A stretch of DNA of 64,000 bases from Dugong dugon (GCA_030035585.1 CM057476.1:25652501-25716500), one strand, 5' to 3'; counted from the stretch's first letter, positions 18,986-28,819 are shown. The notes: a model not told the origin generated them from the sequence alone. A program made the numbers and translations.

Positions 18986-19460
18986 CCCAAACTGGAAACA
19001 ACCCGAAGTCCACCAAGAGTAAAATAGATAAAGCAAACTCTGGTATATTCACACAATGGAATACTATACAGAAGTTAACATGAATGAATTCCAGCTACTT
19101 GGAATGACATGCATGAGTCACACCATTTAATGCTGAAGGGAAGAAGCCAGTCACAAATTAATAATGACATGATTAATACTGTTGCTATTTTTATCCCATT
19201 TATATAAAATCCAGAAATAGGCCAAACTAGATCATGTTGTTTTCAGGTCTTAGAAAAGTCCAAGGATATGATGATCGCAAAAGTCAGGATAGTAATTAAG
19301 TACAGTGAGGAGGAAGGAGGAGGTAGCACTGGGGAGACACCATGCTGGGATTATATTTCTGGACCTGGCTGATGGTTACATAGGTGTCTGCTTGATAATT
19401 AATCATTAAATTGTGCAAAGCTATATTTTCTGTGCTCTGCTGTAGGTTTGCTCGATTTCA
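18986..19460 (+). mobile_element. L1M-type LINE 3' region
   Basis: 'agccccaaactggaaacaacccgaagtccacc...tatattcacacaatggaatactatacagaagtt...gaatgaattccagctac...aagaagccagtcacaaa...tatataaaatccagaaataggcaaaact' is the standard mammalian L1M 3' segment. It runs through 'aagtcaggatagtaa' and 'gatggttacataggtgt'. Confidence 0.85.
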
Positions 19461-19489
19461 CAATTGACGGAGAGGGAGTTGTACTAGCT

Positions 19490-19680
19490 CAGACAGCGGG
19501 CTGTGGAGGCAGGAATGGAGACTGGGAGGCCAGGGAGGAGGCTACCGTCATTGTGTAGACGTGACCTGGGTAGAGATGACTGGGTTGGAGAGAGGTGGAG
19601 GGATGCTCGAGGGACTTGGCAGATGATGTGAGCACCCCAGCATGCTCATTGGTATGTTTGGGTTCCTGGCTTCCAGCCAC
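19490..19680 (-). repeat. L2 fragment (antisense)
   Basis: 'gaggcaggaatggagactgggaggccagggaggaggctaccgtcattgtgtagacgtgacctgggtagagatgactgggttggagagaggtgg' matches antisense L2 (gagaccagttaggaggctattgcagtaatccaggcgagagatgatggtggc). Confidence 0.65.
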
Positions 19681-19696
19681 CTTCTCCAGGACCTCT

Positions 19697-19892
19697 GGAG
19701 TTCCTGGGTGGTGCACACGGCTGATGCACTTGGCTGCTAACCGTAAGGTTAGAAGTTCCAGTTCAACCAGAGGTGGCTTGGTAGAAAGGCCTGGCAATCT
19801 ACTTCTGAAAACTTGTCATTGACAACTCTATGGAGCACAGTTCTACTCTGACATGCACGGGGTTGCCACGAGTCAGGGTCTACCTGGCAGTG
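19697..19892 (+). mobile_element. AfroSINE
   Basis: Head 'ggagttcctgggtggtgcacacggctgatgcacttggctgctaacc', body 'cttggtagaaaggcctggcaatctacttctgaaaa', tail 'cacggggttgccacgagtcaggg'. A perfect 11-bp duplication CCAGGACCTCT lies at 19686-19696 and 19893-19903. Confidence 0.95.
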
Positions 19893-19899
19893 CCAGGAC

Positions 19900-20380
19900 C
19901 TCTTGGCGGCAGTCCCTGACCATCAGACCCGGGAAGCCAGGCAGGCTCCCCAGGGGTGTCCAGCAGGGGAAAGGAGGTGGAGAGCATCGGAGAACCCCAT
20001 GCAGAGGCAATCAGAAAGAGAATCAGGGGAACTGAGTACAAAGAAAGAGTGAAGACACCGCCCCTCAGGGCTGTCATCATGGGGCTGCAGGCGCTATGCA
20101 TCCCATAAGCTGCTTCTGGGGATGTTTTATTGGCCAACATGCACAAGCAGGGTAGCAAGCTGGCCAGGATAACCTGCGCAGATGTGGGGGGACTCGGGGG
20201 CAGCGGTGTGGATGGAGGCCTTCCCCATCCCTTCTGCTCTAAGGCCTGTCCTCTCTCCCACCTCCCGGGCGGTCCCGGTGTTTTCTGTCTGGCCCGCGGT
20301 GCCTGGCCGTGCTCGGGAACACAGGCCCCTTCAGAAGTGCCCCCGAGTCCGCCGAGCCGTCCGAGCCCTGACAAACTCTT
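19900..20380. other. GC-rich single-copy stretch, no gene established
   Basis: A 215-codon minus-strand frame (19880-20527) crosses this block. It partly overlaps the end of a SINE and has low-complexity Pro/Ser/Gly composition and no recognisable domain. I treat it as chance. CpGs are more frequent at 20260-20400 than nearby but short of an obvious island. Confidence 0.35.
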
Positions 20381-20640
20381 GAGGGAAGCGGGCGTCGCAG
20401 GCCCAGCTGTGTAAATGTTTTTGGTTTTCCTGCTGAGGCTGGGGGTTGACTTGGTGCCAAGACAAGCCTTGCTTGAGTTTTCTTTGGCAAGGCGGCCCGG
20501 CTCAGGAATGTCAGGCAAACTTTCCAAATGGTATGGCTTGTCGGTGGGACCTGAGGCTGAAAGCTGAGCCCCGGGTACACTCTGCCATCATCTAATTACT
20601 ACGTCCACAATTACAGTCAAGAAGCTGTGCCTGGCCTGGT
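20380..20640. promoter_or_regulatory. Candidate conserved noncoding block
   Basis: This is single-copy sequence with GTAAATGTTTTTGG (forkhead-like), CTTGGTGCCAAG (partial NFI-like palindrome), TCATCTAATTACTACG and CACAATTACAG (homeodomain-like). It lies between GC-rich flanks. Assignment rests on composition only. Confidence 0.35.
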
Positions 20641-21050
20641 CAGATGGGAGCCATTTTCTCTGCTCACCCTGCTCCTTCCTGGAGGGGCCGGGGCCGGGCT
20701 GGGGGCTCTCTGCAGCCTCCTTGAGTGGGCAGGGCTGGGAGGGTGGCTTTTCAGCATCCAAAGGTCAATGGAGTTTTGAGGGGGGTGTATGGACTCCACT
20801 CCAGAGCCCAGGCTGTGACTTGGGAGAAGAGTCCGCATAACCGCCGAGAGGTGTATTTTTCTTCTCGTTTAACTCCCCTAGGCTAACCGTGACTTAGAGC
20901 TTTCTTGGTGGATCTCACAGGAAAGAAAATCTCCAGCAGGGCTTCCAAAGGCAAAATCCTCCTGCAGCTGGCAGTCTAAGTAACTGAGTGATGCTGGCCT
21001 GGGGTGAGGCAATAAGGAGGGGTGGAGACTGGGGCAGAATGGGAAGCTCC
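20641..21050. other. Single-copy stretch, no gene seen
   Basis: GC-rich, with no recognised repeat or exon. Confidence 0.3.
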
Positions 21051-21054
21051 TGCG

Positions 21055-21260
21055 TGACTAAAAGGGTGGACGCTTCTCAGCTCCAGCAGATTGCATTTTT
21101 GAGTGGATGTGATTCTGATGCGGCCCAAACTTCCGAAATTCTGAGAGAGACCAAGAGTCTGTATTTTATGTGAAATCTCCCAATCTGTCAACGTTGGCAA
21201 GCTAATTCAATTTTTAAAAATTGACGAAGCACTGCATTAGCCAAACAAAACACATCTGGG
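21055..21260. promoter_or_regulatory. Candidate conserved noncoding block with perfect palindrome
   Basis: AT-rich single-copy DNA with CAACGTTGGCAAGC and an 18-bp perfect palindrome TCAATTTTTAAAAATTGA at 21207-21224. CpGs are retained (GATGCGGCCC, TTCCGAAATTC). No repeat is recognised. Confidence 0.35.
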
Positions 21261-21404
21261 AGCCGGATGTGGCCTCAGACCATGAATGTGTGACCTCTTG
21301 TCCCTAACTTCCAGACCCATGACTGCAACTGTGCAGATAGATGGAAACAAAGTCTTCATACCCGACAACAATAGCAACATTGCAAACCTTTTGTCTGCAA
21401 TCTG

Positions 21405-21625
21405 GATTGGCCTTGGGCCAGGCAACGTGCTGAGCATTTTACAGGCTGATCCTCACTGAATTTTCACATCAATCTTACGGGTAGATCTGATCATGCTCAT
21501 TTTACAGACGGGGAAAGTAAAGTTTCAGGGAAGGGATGTGACATGACCAGCGTCACACAGTTAATAAGTGGCAGAACTGGGATTTGAACCCAGGTTTGTC
21601 TGACTCCCAGCACTGGGCTAAAACC
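21405..21625 (-). repeat. MIR, nearly full-length (antisense)
   Basis: 'gggccaggcaacgtgctgagcattttacaggctgatcctcactg...catgctcattttacagacggggaaagtaaagtttcag...gcgtcacacagttaataagtggcagaactgggatttgaacccaggtttgtctgactcc' is a clear MIR. Confidence 0.92.
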
Positions 21626-21627
21626 AA

Positions 21628-21662
21628 GATATATATATGTATATATATATATATATGTATAT
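21628..21662. repeat. (AT)n/(TATATG)n microsatellite
   Basis: Alternating TATATATG units abut the RTE tail that starts at 21663. Confidence 0.85.
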
Positions 21663-22282
21663 GTTGTTGTTAGATGCTATCAAGTCGGTTCCGACTAACA
21701 GCGACCCTACGTACAACAGAATGAAACTACCTGATCTTGTGCCATCCTCACAGTCGTTGCTGTGTTTGAGCCCATTGTTGCAGCCACTGCGTCAATGCAT
21801 CTCATTGAGGGTCTTCCTCTTTTTCACTGACTTTCTACTTTACCAAGCGCAATGTCCTTCTCCGGAGATTGATCCTCCCTGATAACATGTCCGAAGTATG
21901 TGAGATGAAGTCTCACCATCCTCCCTTCTAAGGAGCATTCTGGCTGTACTTCTTCCAAGGCAGACTTGCTTGTTCTTCTGGCAGTCCCTGGTATATGCAA
22001 TACTCTTCACCAACATCATAATTCAAATGCATCAATTCTTCTTCAGTCTCCCTTATCCATTGTTCACTTTTTGCATGCATATGAGGAGACTGAAAATACC
22101 ATGACCTGGGTCAGGTGCACCTTAGTCCTCAAAGTGACATCTTTGCTTTTCAACACTAAAAAGAGGTCTTTTGCAGCAGATTTGCCCAACTGCAGTACGT
22201 TGTTTGATTTCTTGACTGCTGCTTTCATGGGTGTTGATTGAGGATCCAAGTAAAACGAAGCACTCGACAACGTCAGTATTCA
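21663..22282 (-). mobile_element. RTE-clade LINE 3' part (antisense), 5'-truncated
   Basis: From left: tail 'gttgttgttagatgctatcaagtcggttccgac...acgtacaacagaatgaaac', then 'cagccactgcgtcaatgcatctcattgagggtcttcc'. The region encoding the ORF C-terminus follows ('aggtgcaccttagtcctcaaagtgacatc', 'gatttcttgactgctgcttt'). It is parallel to the copies at 43890 and 57850. Confidence 0.88.
22064..22270 (-). pseudogene. RTE ORF C-terminal fragment
   Basis: This open 68-codon piece encodes an AAVKKSN motif and then SKDVTLRTKVHLTQ, the stretch after the reverse-transcriptase core in RTE/BovB-type LINEs. The same peptide, diverged, is encoded at 58264-58476. No complete reverse transcriptase is present. 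Confidence 0.75.
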
Positions 22283-22314
22283 GACTGACAGACGCAGGGT
22301 GGATATAACATACA

Positions 22315-22535
22315 TTTTATAATATTTTATTGTGTTTTCCGTGAAGGTTTATGTAACAGTTTAAGTTCCCATTCAACAATTTCTACACAAGTTGTTTCGT
22401 GACAGTAGTTGCATTCTTCCTCATTATTTCTATTCTGGTTGTTCAGTTTCTGTTAATCTAGTTTCCCTGCCCCGTTACATTCTCCTCTTTGTTCGAAAGT
22501 AATTGTTGACCTTTTGGTCTAAGAGATATTTTTTA
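22315..22535. repeat. AT-rich retroelement fragment, probably L1-related
   Basis: 'attttattgtgttttccgtgaaggtttatg', 'cccattcaacaatttctacacaagttg' and 'ttgaccttttggtct' resemble a repeat recurrent in elephant DNA. The family is assigned from memory and uncertain. Confidence 0.4.
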
Positions 22536-22536
22536 A

Positions 22537-22710
22537 ATCAATTCATTCATCCATACAGTCAACAGCATTTACTGAGCTTGTACTTGATGCCAGGCACTGT
22601 GCTGAGTGTTCTGCAAAGGTTAAATATGTAAAATGTTTATGTATATGTAACAGCACCTGGCATGTAGCAGGTGCTTAGAATGTTAGCTACTGTTATTCTT
22701 ACTATTAGTA
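22537..22710. repeat. L2 end (antisense) joined to MIR end (sense)
   Basis: 'attcattcatccatacagtcaacagcatttactgagcttgtacttgatgccaggcactgtgctgagtg' is antisense L2. 'gtaacagcacctggcatgtagcaggtgcttagaatgttagctac' is a sense MIR end. Confidence 0.65.
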
Positions 22711-22888
22711 ACATATACATATGGGACATATCCTGCACAAGCCCAGGGAAACAGGAGGCTGTGGAGACACAAGTGATGTGCAGCTTCTTCTTTTGAAGAT
22801 GTCCATTTTCTTGGGTCTTGGCTAGATGCTTCCCAGACCCTCTTCGAGACCCTGGGATTGACCCTCCTATCCCAATCAGAGCCACTGG

Positions 22889-23513
22889 ATGTTGCAGATT
22901 GAATTCTGTCCCCCCAAAAATGTGTGCTGAAAACCTAACTCCTATACCTGTGGATGTAATCCCATTCGGGAATAGGTTTTCTTTGTGATTTTAATGTGGC
23001 CATATCAGTTGTAGGGTGTGTCTTAAATCTACTCACTTTTGAGGTGTAAAAATAACAGATTAGGCACAGAGAAAGGGGCCCTGGTGGGAGGAGTTAAGTG
23101 CTTAGCTGCTAACTAAAAGGTTGGTGGTTCAAATTCATCCAGCGGCTCTACAGGAGAAAGACCTGGCGATCTGCTCCTGTAAAGATTACAGCCTAGAAAA
23201 CCCTATGGGGCAGTTCCACTGTGTCACATGAGGTTGCAATGAGTCACAATCAACTTGATGGCATCTAACAACAATAACAACAGGCACAGAGAAGCAAGAT
23301 CAAATGGGGAAAGACAGATGCCACGCGGAGATTGCCGAAGAACTCAGGAATGATGGGTTTACAGGAGTTGAGCTGACAGAGAGAGGCTTTCCCTAGAATC
23401 CGTGCTTTGAATTCAGACTTCTAGCCTCCTGAAATGTGAGGAAATAAATTTCTGTTCTTGAAAGCCACCCACTTGTTGTATTTTTGTTATAACAGCCCTA
23501 GCAAACTAAGACA
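22889..23513 (+). mobile_element. MaLR-like solo LTR (MLT1-type) with nested SINE
   Basis: It starts 'gttgcagattgaattctgtccccccaaaaatgtg', then 'cctaactcctatacctgtggatgtaatccc', 'aggcacagaga' (SINE inserted here), 'cttctagcctcctgaaatgtgaggaaataaatttctgttcttgaaagccacccac' and the end 'gttataacagccctagcaaactaagaca'. No internal retroviral region. Confidence 0.85.
23074..23281 (+). mobile_element. AfroSINE nested in LTR
   Basis: Head 'ggggccctggtgggaggagttaagtgcttagctgctaac', body 'acaggagaaagacctggcgatctgctcctg', tail then AACAACAATAACAAC. A perfect 12-bp duplication AGGCACAGAGAA lies at 23062-23073 and 23282-23293. Confidence 0.95.
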
Positions 23514-24160
23514 CTGGGCAAAGAAGCTAAGCTCTAGGGGGAGGCCCCACCAACCTGGTCCCCCCTGATGCTCAAGCAGAGTCCCCCAAGAGGACTGGTG
23601 GGTTGGGGGAGAAGCCAGCCAGCCCTGCAGTGTTGAGGGTGCAGAATCAGGGGGTGACGGTGGCACCAGCTGAGGTTCTGAGCCCTTCTCCGAGAGGTCA
23701 GGAGAGATTGGACAAAAGTCTCCAGGGCAACCTGACATTTACAGTCTGCAATGCACTTTACAGTTTGCAGCGCACTTTACAATTTACAAAGGCAGACTCT
23801 GAACGCAGTGCTTCCCTGCTCGCAAGTACTGTCTGGCTCCAACAGCGTCCATACTGAGCCCTCCACAAACTTTGAAGGCGTGAGTGAGAGAGAAAGGAAT
23901 AAGCACTACCACACGAGCACAGCCATCTTGGGTGTGGCTACTCCTTGTCTGTCTCTCTGACCATGGCTTCATCCCCATGTAGAAGGCAGTTTGGGGAGAT
24001 CCAGAACTTGAATTCCAGGGGCAGCTGAGGAGTCGGGGGTGTCCAGCAGAGAGGCAAGGCCAACTTCTTTGTTTCATTTTGGGTCCTATTCTGTGGCCAG
24101 AATCCCTGCTAGGAGAGTGAGCCCACCTCGGGCCTGGAGTTAACACCAATACTGATACCC
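23514..24160. other. Single-copy stretch with a short direct repeat
   Basis: No gene recognised. Near 23735-23790 the words GCACTTTACAGTTTGCAG and GCACTTTACAATTTACAAAG repeat about every 19-20 bp. Confidence 0.4.
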
Positions 24161-24164
24161 ACAA

Positions 24165-24700
24165 CCACAAGCATTCATGTTTATTGAGCAGTTCTATGTG
24201 AGACAGTGATGGCTGAGTGATAGAATTCACCTTCCATGGGAGACACGCAGGTTCAATTCCTGGCCAACACACCTCATGCACAGCCATCATTCATTCAACT
24301 GTCAGTGGCGGTTTGAGTGTTGCTATGATGCTACATCGGTTTCAGCAGTGCTTTCAGACTAAGACAAACTAGGAAGGAAGACCTGGTGATCTACTCCTGC
24401 AAATCAGCCAGTGAAAACCCTATGGATCACAATGATCTGACCGGCAATCAGTCATGGGGATGGCGCAGGACCCGGCAGCATTTCATTCCACTGTTCATGG
24501 GGTCACCACGGGCTGGGGGCAACTTGACAGCAGCTAACAACAACTATGTGCCAGGCATATACATAGAATGTCACTGGGTCCTTACTTGCCCTACTATTCT
24601 CACTATTTCCATTTCACAGAAGGGAAAACTGAGGCTCAGAAATCACATAGCAGATGAGTGGTGGAGCTAGAACTTCACCCCAAGCCTGTCTGCTCCCAGA
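24165..24700 (-). repeat. MIR (antisense) split by a tRNA-Gly SINE
   Basis: 'cattcatgtttattgagcagttctatgtg' left of the SINE continues as 'ctatgtgccaggcatatac...ccatttcacagaagggaaaactgaggctcagaaatcacatagcagatgagtggtggagc' on the right. Confidence 0.8.
24201..24543 (+). mobile_element. tRNA-Gly-headed SINE nested in MIR
   Basis: Head 'agtgatggctgagtgatagaattcacc' with B box 'caggttcaattcctggcc'. Body 'ttcagactaagacaaactaggaaggaagacctggtgatctactcc' and 'gatcacaatgatctg'. Tail 'catggggtcaccacgggctgggggcaacttgacagcagctaacaacaa'. The duplication CTATGTG lies at 24194-24200 and 24544-24550. Confidence 0.88.
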
Positions 24701-24704
24701 GGCT

Positions 24705-25075
24705 GCTTTCACAGGCATATTCTGTTTACCCACCATCCTTGACAGCGTAGATGTCATTGTCACCGCTACTCCCCAGAGAGGCTGGTACACAGGAGGACAC
24801 AGCATACGGAGTGAGCTTAGAACTTGGGTCACTGCTCTTCCCATCCTCCTGCCAGCACCGTTATCCCCCGCCCCCCAGCCTCACACCTCCGTTCTGTCAC
24901 CGCTCCCCAGCAGATGCTGCTAAAGGCTGATCAGACATGAATCTTTGCCCTGGGCAGCCCTCTTGGGGCTCCCAGAATCCTCACATGGAGGGTGTGCAGG
25001 GGCTGGGGGTGAAGCTGTGCCCAGGGGCCATTCTAAACCCAGAGCCCAGGGAGCCACCAGAGGAGGGTGACTTGG
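24705..25075. other. Single-copy GC-rich stretch, no gene seen
   Basis: No repeat or exon recognised. Confidence 0.3.
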
Positions 25076-25079
25076 AATC

Positions 25080-25345
25080 TGAACACATGGATCTCCCCTT
25101 CCATAATGAGTAGGGAGTGAGCTGATGGATATGCTAATTTCATTATTCATGTGCATAATTACAATCTAGAAGTTGGCAGCTTTCTAGGTAATGACAGGAG
25201 GGAAGGGAAAATTTACCTAACTTTTGTAATATATGTGTGGTATTATTTAACTCTTAAATTAAGATCAGGGACCTAATTCATTCCATGAGACCCTCGGGTG
25301 TGAGGCACTGACGCCGCAGAACTTTACCATATCTTTCTGGCGGGT
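25080..25345. promoter_or_regulatory. Candidate conserved noncoding block (octamer/homeodomain-like sites)
   Basis: This single-copy AT-rich island contains GATATGCTAATTTC (octamer-like), CATTATTCATGTGCATAATTAC (near-palindromic), TAGGTAATGAC and CTAATTCATTCC. At its end the CpG-containing GACGCCGCAG lies in otherwise CpG-poor sequence. Function inferred only. Confidence 0.45.
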
Positions 25346-25348
25346 AAT

Positions 25349-25386
25349 CCTTCCTTCCTTCCTTCCTCCCTCCCTCCTTCCTTCTA
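25349..25386. repeat. (CCTT)n microsatellite
   Basis: Consecutive CCTT/CCTC units. Confidence 0.9.
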
Positions 25387-25389
25387 CCA

Positions 25390-25980
25390 TATGCTGGGCC
25401 CTGTTTCAGTTTGGGGGCTGCTATGGCAATGGTTGTAGTCACTGGGTGATGCAAACAGTTAGCAAAATTGGCTGCTAACCAAAAGGTTAGAGGTTGAGTC
25501 CACTCAGAGGCACCTCAGAAGAAAGGCCTGGCAATCTATTGAAAAATCAGCCATTGAAAACCTTATGGAACACAGTTCTACTCTGACACATGTGGAGTTA
25601 TCTTGAGCTGGAATCAACTGGACAGCTCCCCTGCCTTTTTCTTTTTAATGGCAATGGAAGCCCAGCCTCTGCCCTTGGGGGCTCAAGGTCCAGCAGGGAA
25701 GACAAACAAGTAAGGCAAGAAGTTGACAATTTGGTGTGAAAGGGTCAGATGGAGGAGGGAGCAAGGCAGTCATAGAGGCCTTCCTGGAGGAGGAGGCATC
25801 TGTGCTGATTTTGAAAGATGATGGGTAAGAAATGGCCATGCTAAGAGGAGAGGAAAGATATTCAAGGCGCAGGGAAGGTGGAAGCACAGGTCGAGAGGTG
25901 AGATCATGTAGCATTTTTGAGGAGGCTGGGCTAGACAGCAAAGAGGGGTGGGCTGGCATTTAGTCTGGGGAATTCAAATC
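25390..25980 (-). repeat. L2 LINE fragment (antisense) with nested SINE
   Basis: 'atgctgggccctgtttcagtttgggggctgctatggcaatgg' left of the SINE is followed on the right by 'gcccttgggggctcaaggtccagcagggaagacaaac', 'cctggaggaggaggcatctgtgctgattttgaaag' and 'gagatcatgtagca'. This is antisense L2 order. Confidence 0.78.
25433..25647 (+). mobile_element. AfroSINE nested in L2
   Basis: Head 'gtagtcactgggtgatgcaaacagttagcaaaattggctgctaacc', body 'cctcagaagaaaggcctggcaatctattgaaaaatcagcc', tail 'atgtggagttatcttgagctgg'. The duplication ATGGCAATGG lies at 25423-25432 and 25648-25657. Confidence 0.93.
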
Positions 25981-25984
25981 TTTA

Positions 25985-26490
25985 CTGAACGACTTGGCCT
26001 CACTGGGCATCCCAGTGTGCCGGGCGACAAGCCTGGGACCCACAATCCCCCACCCACTCATAGGGCCTGGGAATGGGTGATAAGGGGAGGGCATCTGGTG
26101 CCTATGGCTCCTGGCTGGGTGCCCAGCAGGAGACGCAGGACTCAGGGCTGTAAGTGACCCTTGTGGGGCAGTTCTGAGCCCAGACCTCTGAACTGGGAGG
26201 GGTCACAGACCCTGAGTGGGGCCTCCCGCAGCCCCCAGCTGTCTGCTAACAAAGAAGCTTTGGGCTCTCACCCAGCGGGACCCGGGGGCTTTGCAGAGGG
26301 GCCGGGCTGGTCAGGGGGTGTGAAATTCTTGATTAGGGCTGCTGTGGCCTGCCCCCTCCTCATAGTTGCTCTTCCTGACCCCTCCCCCACTCGATGGAGA
26401 AGGAACAGCTGCATAAACACAGGCCAGGGAGAGAGGCAGCCAAGATGTGAGAAGTGGCCCAGTGCCCCAAGACTCACACTCTGCTCACCG
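25985..26490. other. GC-rich single-copy stretch, no gene established
   Basis: The 123-codon plus frame at 26161-26532 shows no recognisable domain and runs into the TG tract. No repeat recognised. Confidence 0.3.
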
Positions 26491-26499
26491 GACACTTTC

Positions 26500-27085
26500 C
26501 TGGGAGACTGTGTGTGTGCATGTGTCGGCTAGCGGGGGGAGCGGGTGGGAAGGATACTGCATGAATGTGTCTGTGTATGTGTGTGTGTGTGTGTGGGTAT
26601 GTGGTGAGCCTGTGTGAATGTGTGTTGAACTGTGTATGCATGTGTACCCATGTACTTGGTATGTGTTGGTGCAGGGAACATGCATGACTAATGTCGATAT
26701 ATCAAGTGTGTGTACATGAGTGTGTACCTATGACTGACTGAGAGTGTGCACGTGTACACGCCAACCACGTGCACATGCATGTACGCATGTACACACTTGT
26801 CATTGTGTTGGTGCACATGTGTGCACACCCATGAGGTCTGGGTGTGTGCATGCATACATGAGGATGTTGGTACACGACAGTGTAAAGAATGGGTGGGTGG
26901 GTGTGTGCCTGCCTGTGTTGGCCCACATGTGCATGTATAAGGCATGGCGTGTGCATGCACACATGGTGTGATTGCATTGGCCAATATATATGTATATGCA
27001 TATAAGTTATTGTGTGTGTTTGCGTGTGTGACTGTGTTGGCAAGTGTATACATAAAGGGTGTGTATGATGTGTGTGCCCGGGAAG
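26500..27085. repeat. Degenerate (TG)n/(CATG)n tract
   Basis: Mixed TGTGTG, GTGCATG and CACATG units run over about 580 bp. His/Thr/Cys-rich frames on both strands (up to 142 codons) are translations of the tract. Confidence 0.85.
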
Positions 27086-27089
27086 GAGG

Positions 27090-27450
27090 AGGGGCTCGTG
27101 CGTGATGTTGTGGCACTGAATCAGGACTCAGCTCTTGCCTAAGCCCCAGGTGACATCCAGGGGGTCACACACCCACCTCTTGGGTGCCGCCTGCCCACAG
27201 CCCCTGCCCACTGCTTGGTATCTCCCCTGGTGCACAGCCCCAGCTCTGCTGGCATGCTGGTCCTGTGAGGCTGTGCTTCTGAGAGGGGATGGTTTGTTTT
27301 CCTTTCCGTCTGTCCTCCCATAATTGTTTCCATGTATTTCCCTTGGTTGGCAGTTTGAAATCCATTCCCCCCTATCCTAATCCTCATCCTCACCCAGAGT
27401 CAGCTCAGTTCTTGGAATGTAAATGGTGGGCTCATTGCTGGACGAGGGGA
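27090..27450. other. Single-copy stretch, no gene seen
   Basis: CCTCCCATAATTGTTTCCATGTATTTCCC near 27310-27345 stands out as non-repetitive and AT-leaning. Nothing else recognised. Confidence 0.3.
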
Positions 27451-27454
27451 GGAG

Positions 27455-27690
27455 GTTCGATGAAGACCTACTATGTGCCAGGCACCTAGCAAGGCCAGTT
27501 ACACTCCTCCAGCCACTGAGCCCTTGCAAGTCTTGCTTGAAAAGACTTTCATAGCAAATGGCGGCAGGGGGGTTACTGTCCCATTGATCAGATAAATTGC
27601 CCGAGGCTCAGAGAAGGTGGGCAGCTGGGGATCCAAGCTGGGATGAGAAACCAGATCTGACTCCCTGTCTCGCCATGCACTGCCTCACAG
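27455..27690 (-). repeat. MIR (antisense)
   Basis: 'gaagacctactatgtgccaggcacctagcaaggccagttacac...cccattgatcagataaattgcccgaggctcagagaagg...gctgggatgagaaaccagatctgactccctg' is antisense MIR. Confidence 0.8.
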
Positions 27691-27869
27691 ACCCGCATCA
27701 TCATGCCCTCCCCGCTTACATTTTCTACTCAGGGAAAGTCAGAAAATGAGCCAATGGCGTCTAGGAGATTCAGGACAAAGTGTGTAGAACTCCAGGTTCA
27801 AATGGAGACCAAGGGAAATTTATCTGATTCCACTTTCTCCATCTCTCTGGATCCCTCATCGAGCCTGTA

Positions 27870-28110
27870 ATGTATTCCCCCTTCTTGCTAACACACTTTT
27901 TAAAATGTTAATAGACTGTAAATTACTTTTCTTTTTATACTTCTTAAAATAAGCTTTTCCTCTTGTAGATGGCAAGACGACGCTGGAGTTACAGGCTTGG
28001 TTTTATGACTGTCGAGATGAGATGGACTGTGGAGAACTCATACAGCTTTTATAGCAACTATTTTATTTATAAGAATTTTTCTAATGTCAGATGGATGTGA
28101 CATGCCTGGT
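27870..28110. promoter_or_regulatory. Candidate conserved noncoding block
   Basis: This AT-rich single-copy island contains TGTTAATAGACTG, GTAAATTACTTTTC, CAAGACGACGCTGGAG (CpGs in an AT-rich setting), GACTGTCGAGATG and TTTTATTTATAAG. No repeat recognised. Confidence 0.4.
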
Positions 28111-28189
28111 TTCTTCCTGCCCAGTCTCCAGAGAAGAGGAGAATTTAACATGGCCTGGGTCTGGAACTTCCAGAATTATTGAAGGAGTC

Positions 28190-28540
28190 TGTTCTTTAGC
28201 AGCCCTAATAACAATGGTCTTCTAGTTTCTACTTGCATACTTTTGATGATGGGGAGCTCACTCTCTACCAAGACAGCCAGTCTCATAGGAAAAACCTCAA
28301 CTCTTATCCCAAATCAATGTCCGTTTACTGGTCTTAGTTCTGCCTCCTGGCGCTAGAGAGGAAATCTCCCTAGAGTCCACTTTGAGAGTTTCCTAGGAAT
28401 TTGAAGCCAGCCACCATGCCCTGTTCAGCGTCTTCTTTTTTTCTCCATGAAATAACCCCCTGGTTTTTTAAATACTTCTCCATCACTTCATCATACTCAC
28501 CCTCTAAAATGTACTCAGAATTCCTTTCTCCAAGGTCAGA
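28190..28540 (+). repeat. L3/CR1-type LINE fragment
   Basis: 'gatggggagctcactctctaccaagacagccagtctcatagg', 'ggtcttagttctgcctcctggcgctagagaggaa' and 'gaatttgaagccagccaccatgccc' follow the L3/CR1 3' order (ggagctcactgctccccaaggcagcc...ggtcctagttctgccctctgg...gaagacagttatcatg). Confidence 0.6.
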
Positions 28541-28573
28541 AGGTCTGTTTTATCTTCTCTCAGTTACCAAGAC

Positions 28574-28815
28574 CAGCATTTCCCATACTCTTTCCTGGAA
28601 AATTCCAATTAGAGTCATATTTGAGCAAGAATTTTATGCTCACGTGAATGTCAGAAATGCTGGGTTAAGAAAATGTAAATAAGGTCCTTTGCTGCAGGAC
28701 TTATCAGAGCCTTTATAGGTTAATGCACACGTGACTCTTCAAAGAGGGGACAGTAGGTTCTTAAAGGGCATCTCTGGGGGGCATGTGTGCCCAAAACACA
28801 GTTCAGAAATGCTGG
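28574..28815 (-). repeat. Ancient low-copy repeat (GACAAGTCCTGCA family, antisense)
   Basis: It starts CAGCATTTCCCATAC and ends TTCAGAAATGCTG, imperfect inverted ends. Internal 'tgctgcaggacttatcagagcctttataggttaatgcac' is the reverse complement of the motif shared with 14005 and 18185. No convincing 8-bp duplication found. Confidence 0.45.
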
Positions 28816-28819
28816 CTTG

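Noticed and set aside
19880..20527. 215-codon minus-strand frame in GC-rich DNA
   Set aside because: It partly overlaps the end of an AfroSINE and its downstream duplication. Composition is Pro/Ser/Gly/Leu-rich without a recognisable domain, and no promoter or splice context supports it.
23735..23790. GCACTTTACA direct repeats as a regulatory array
   Set aside because: Only two to three imperfect copies. This could be a simple slippage product.
26500..27085. CRISPR-like or satellite array
   Set aside because: Units are degenerate 2-6-bp TG/CATG words without conserved repeats and unique spacers of constant length.
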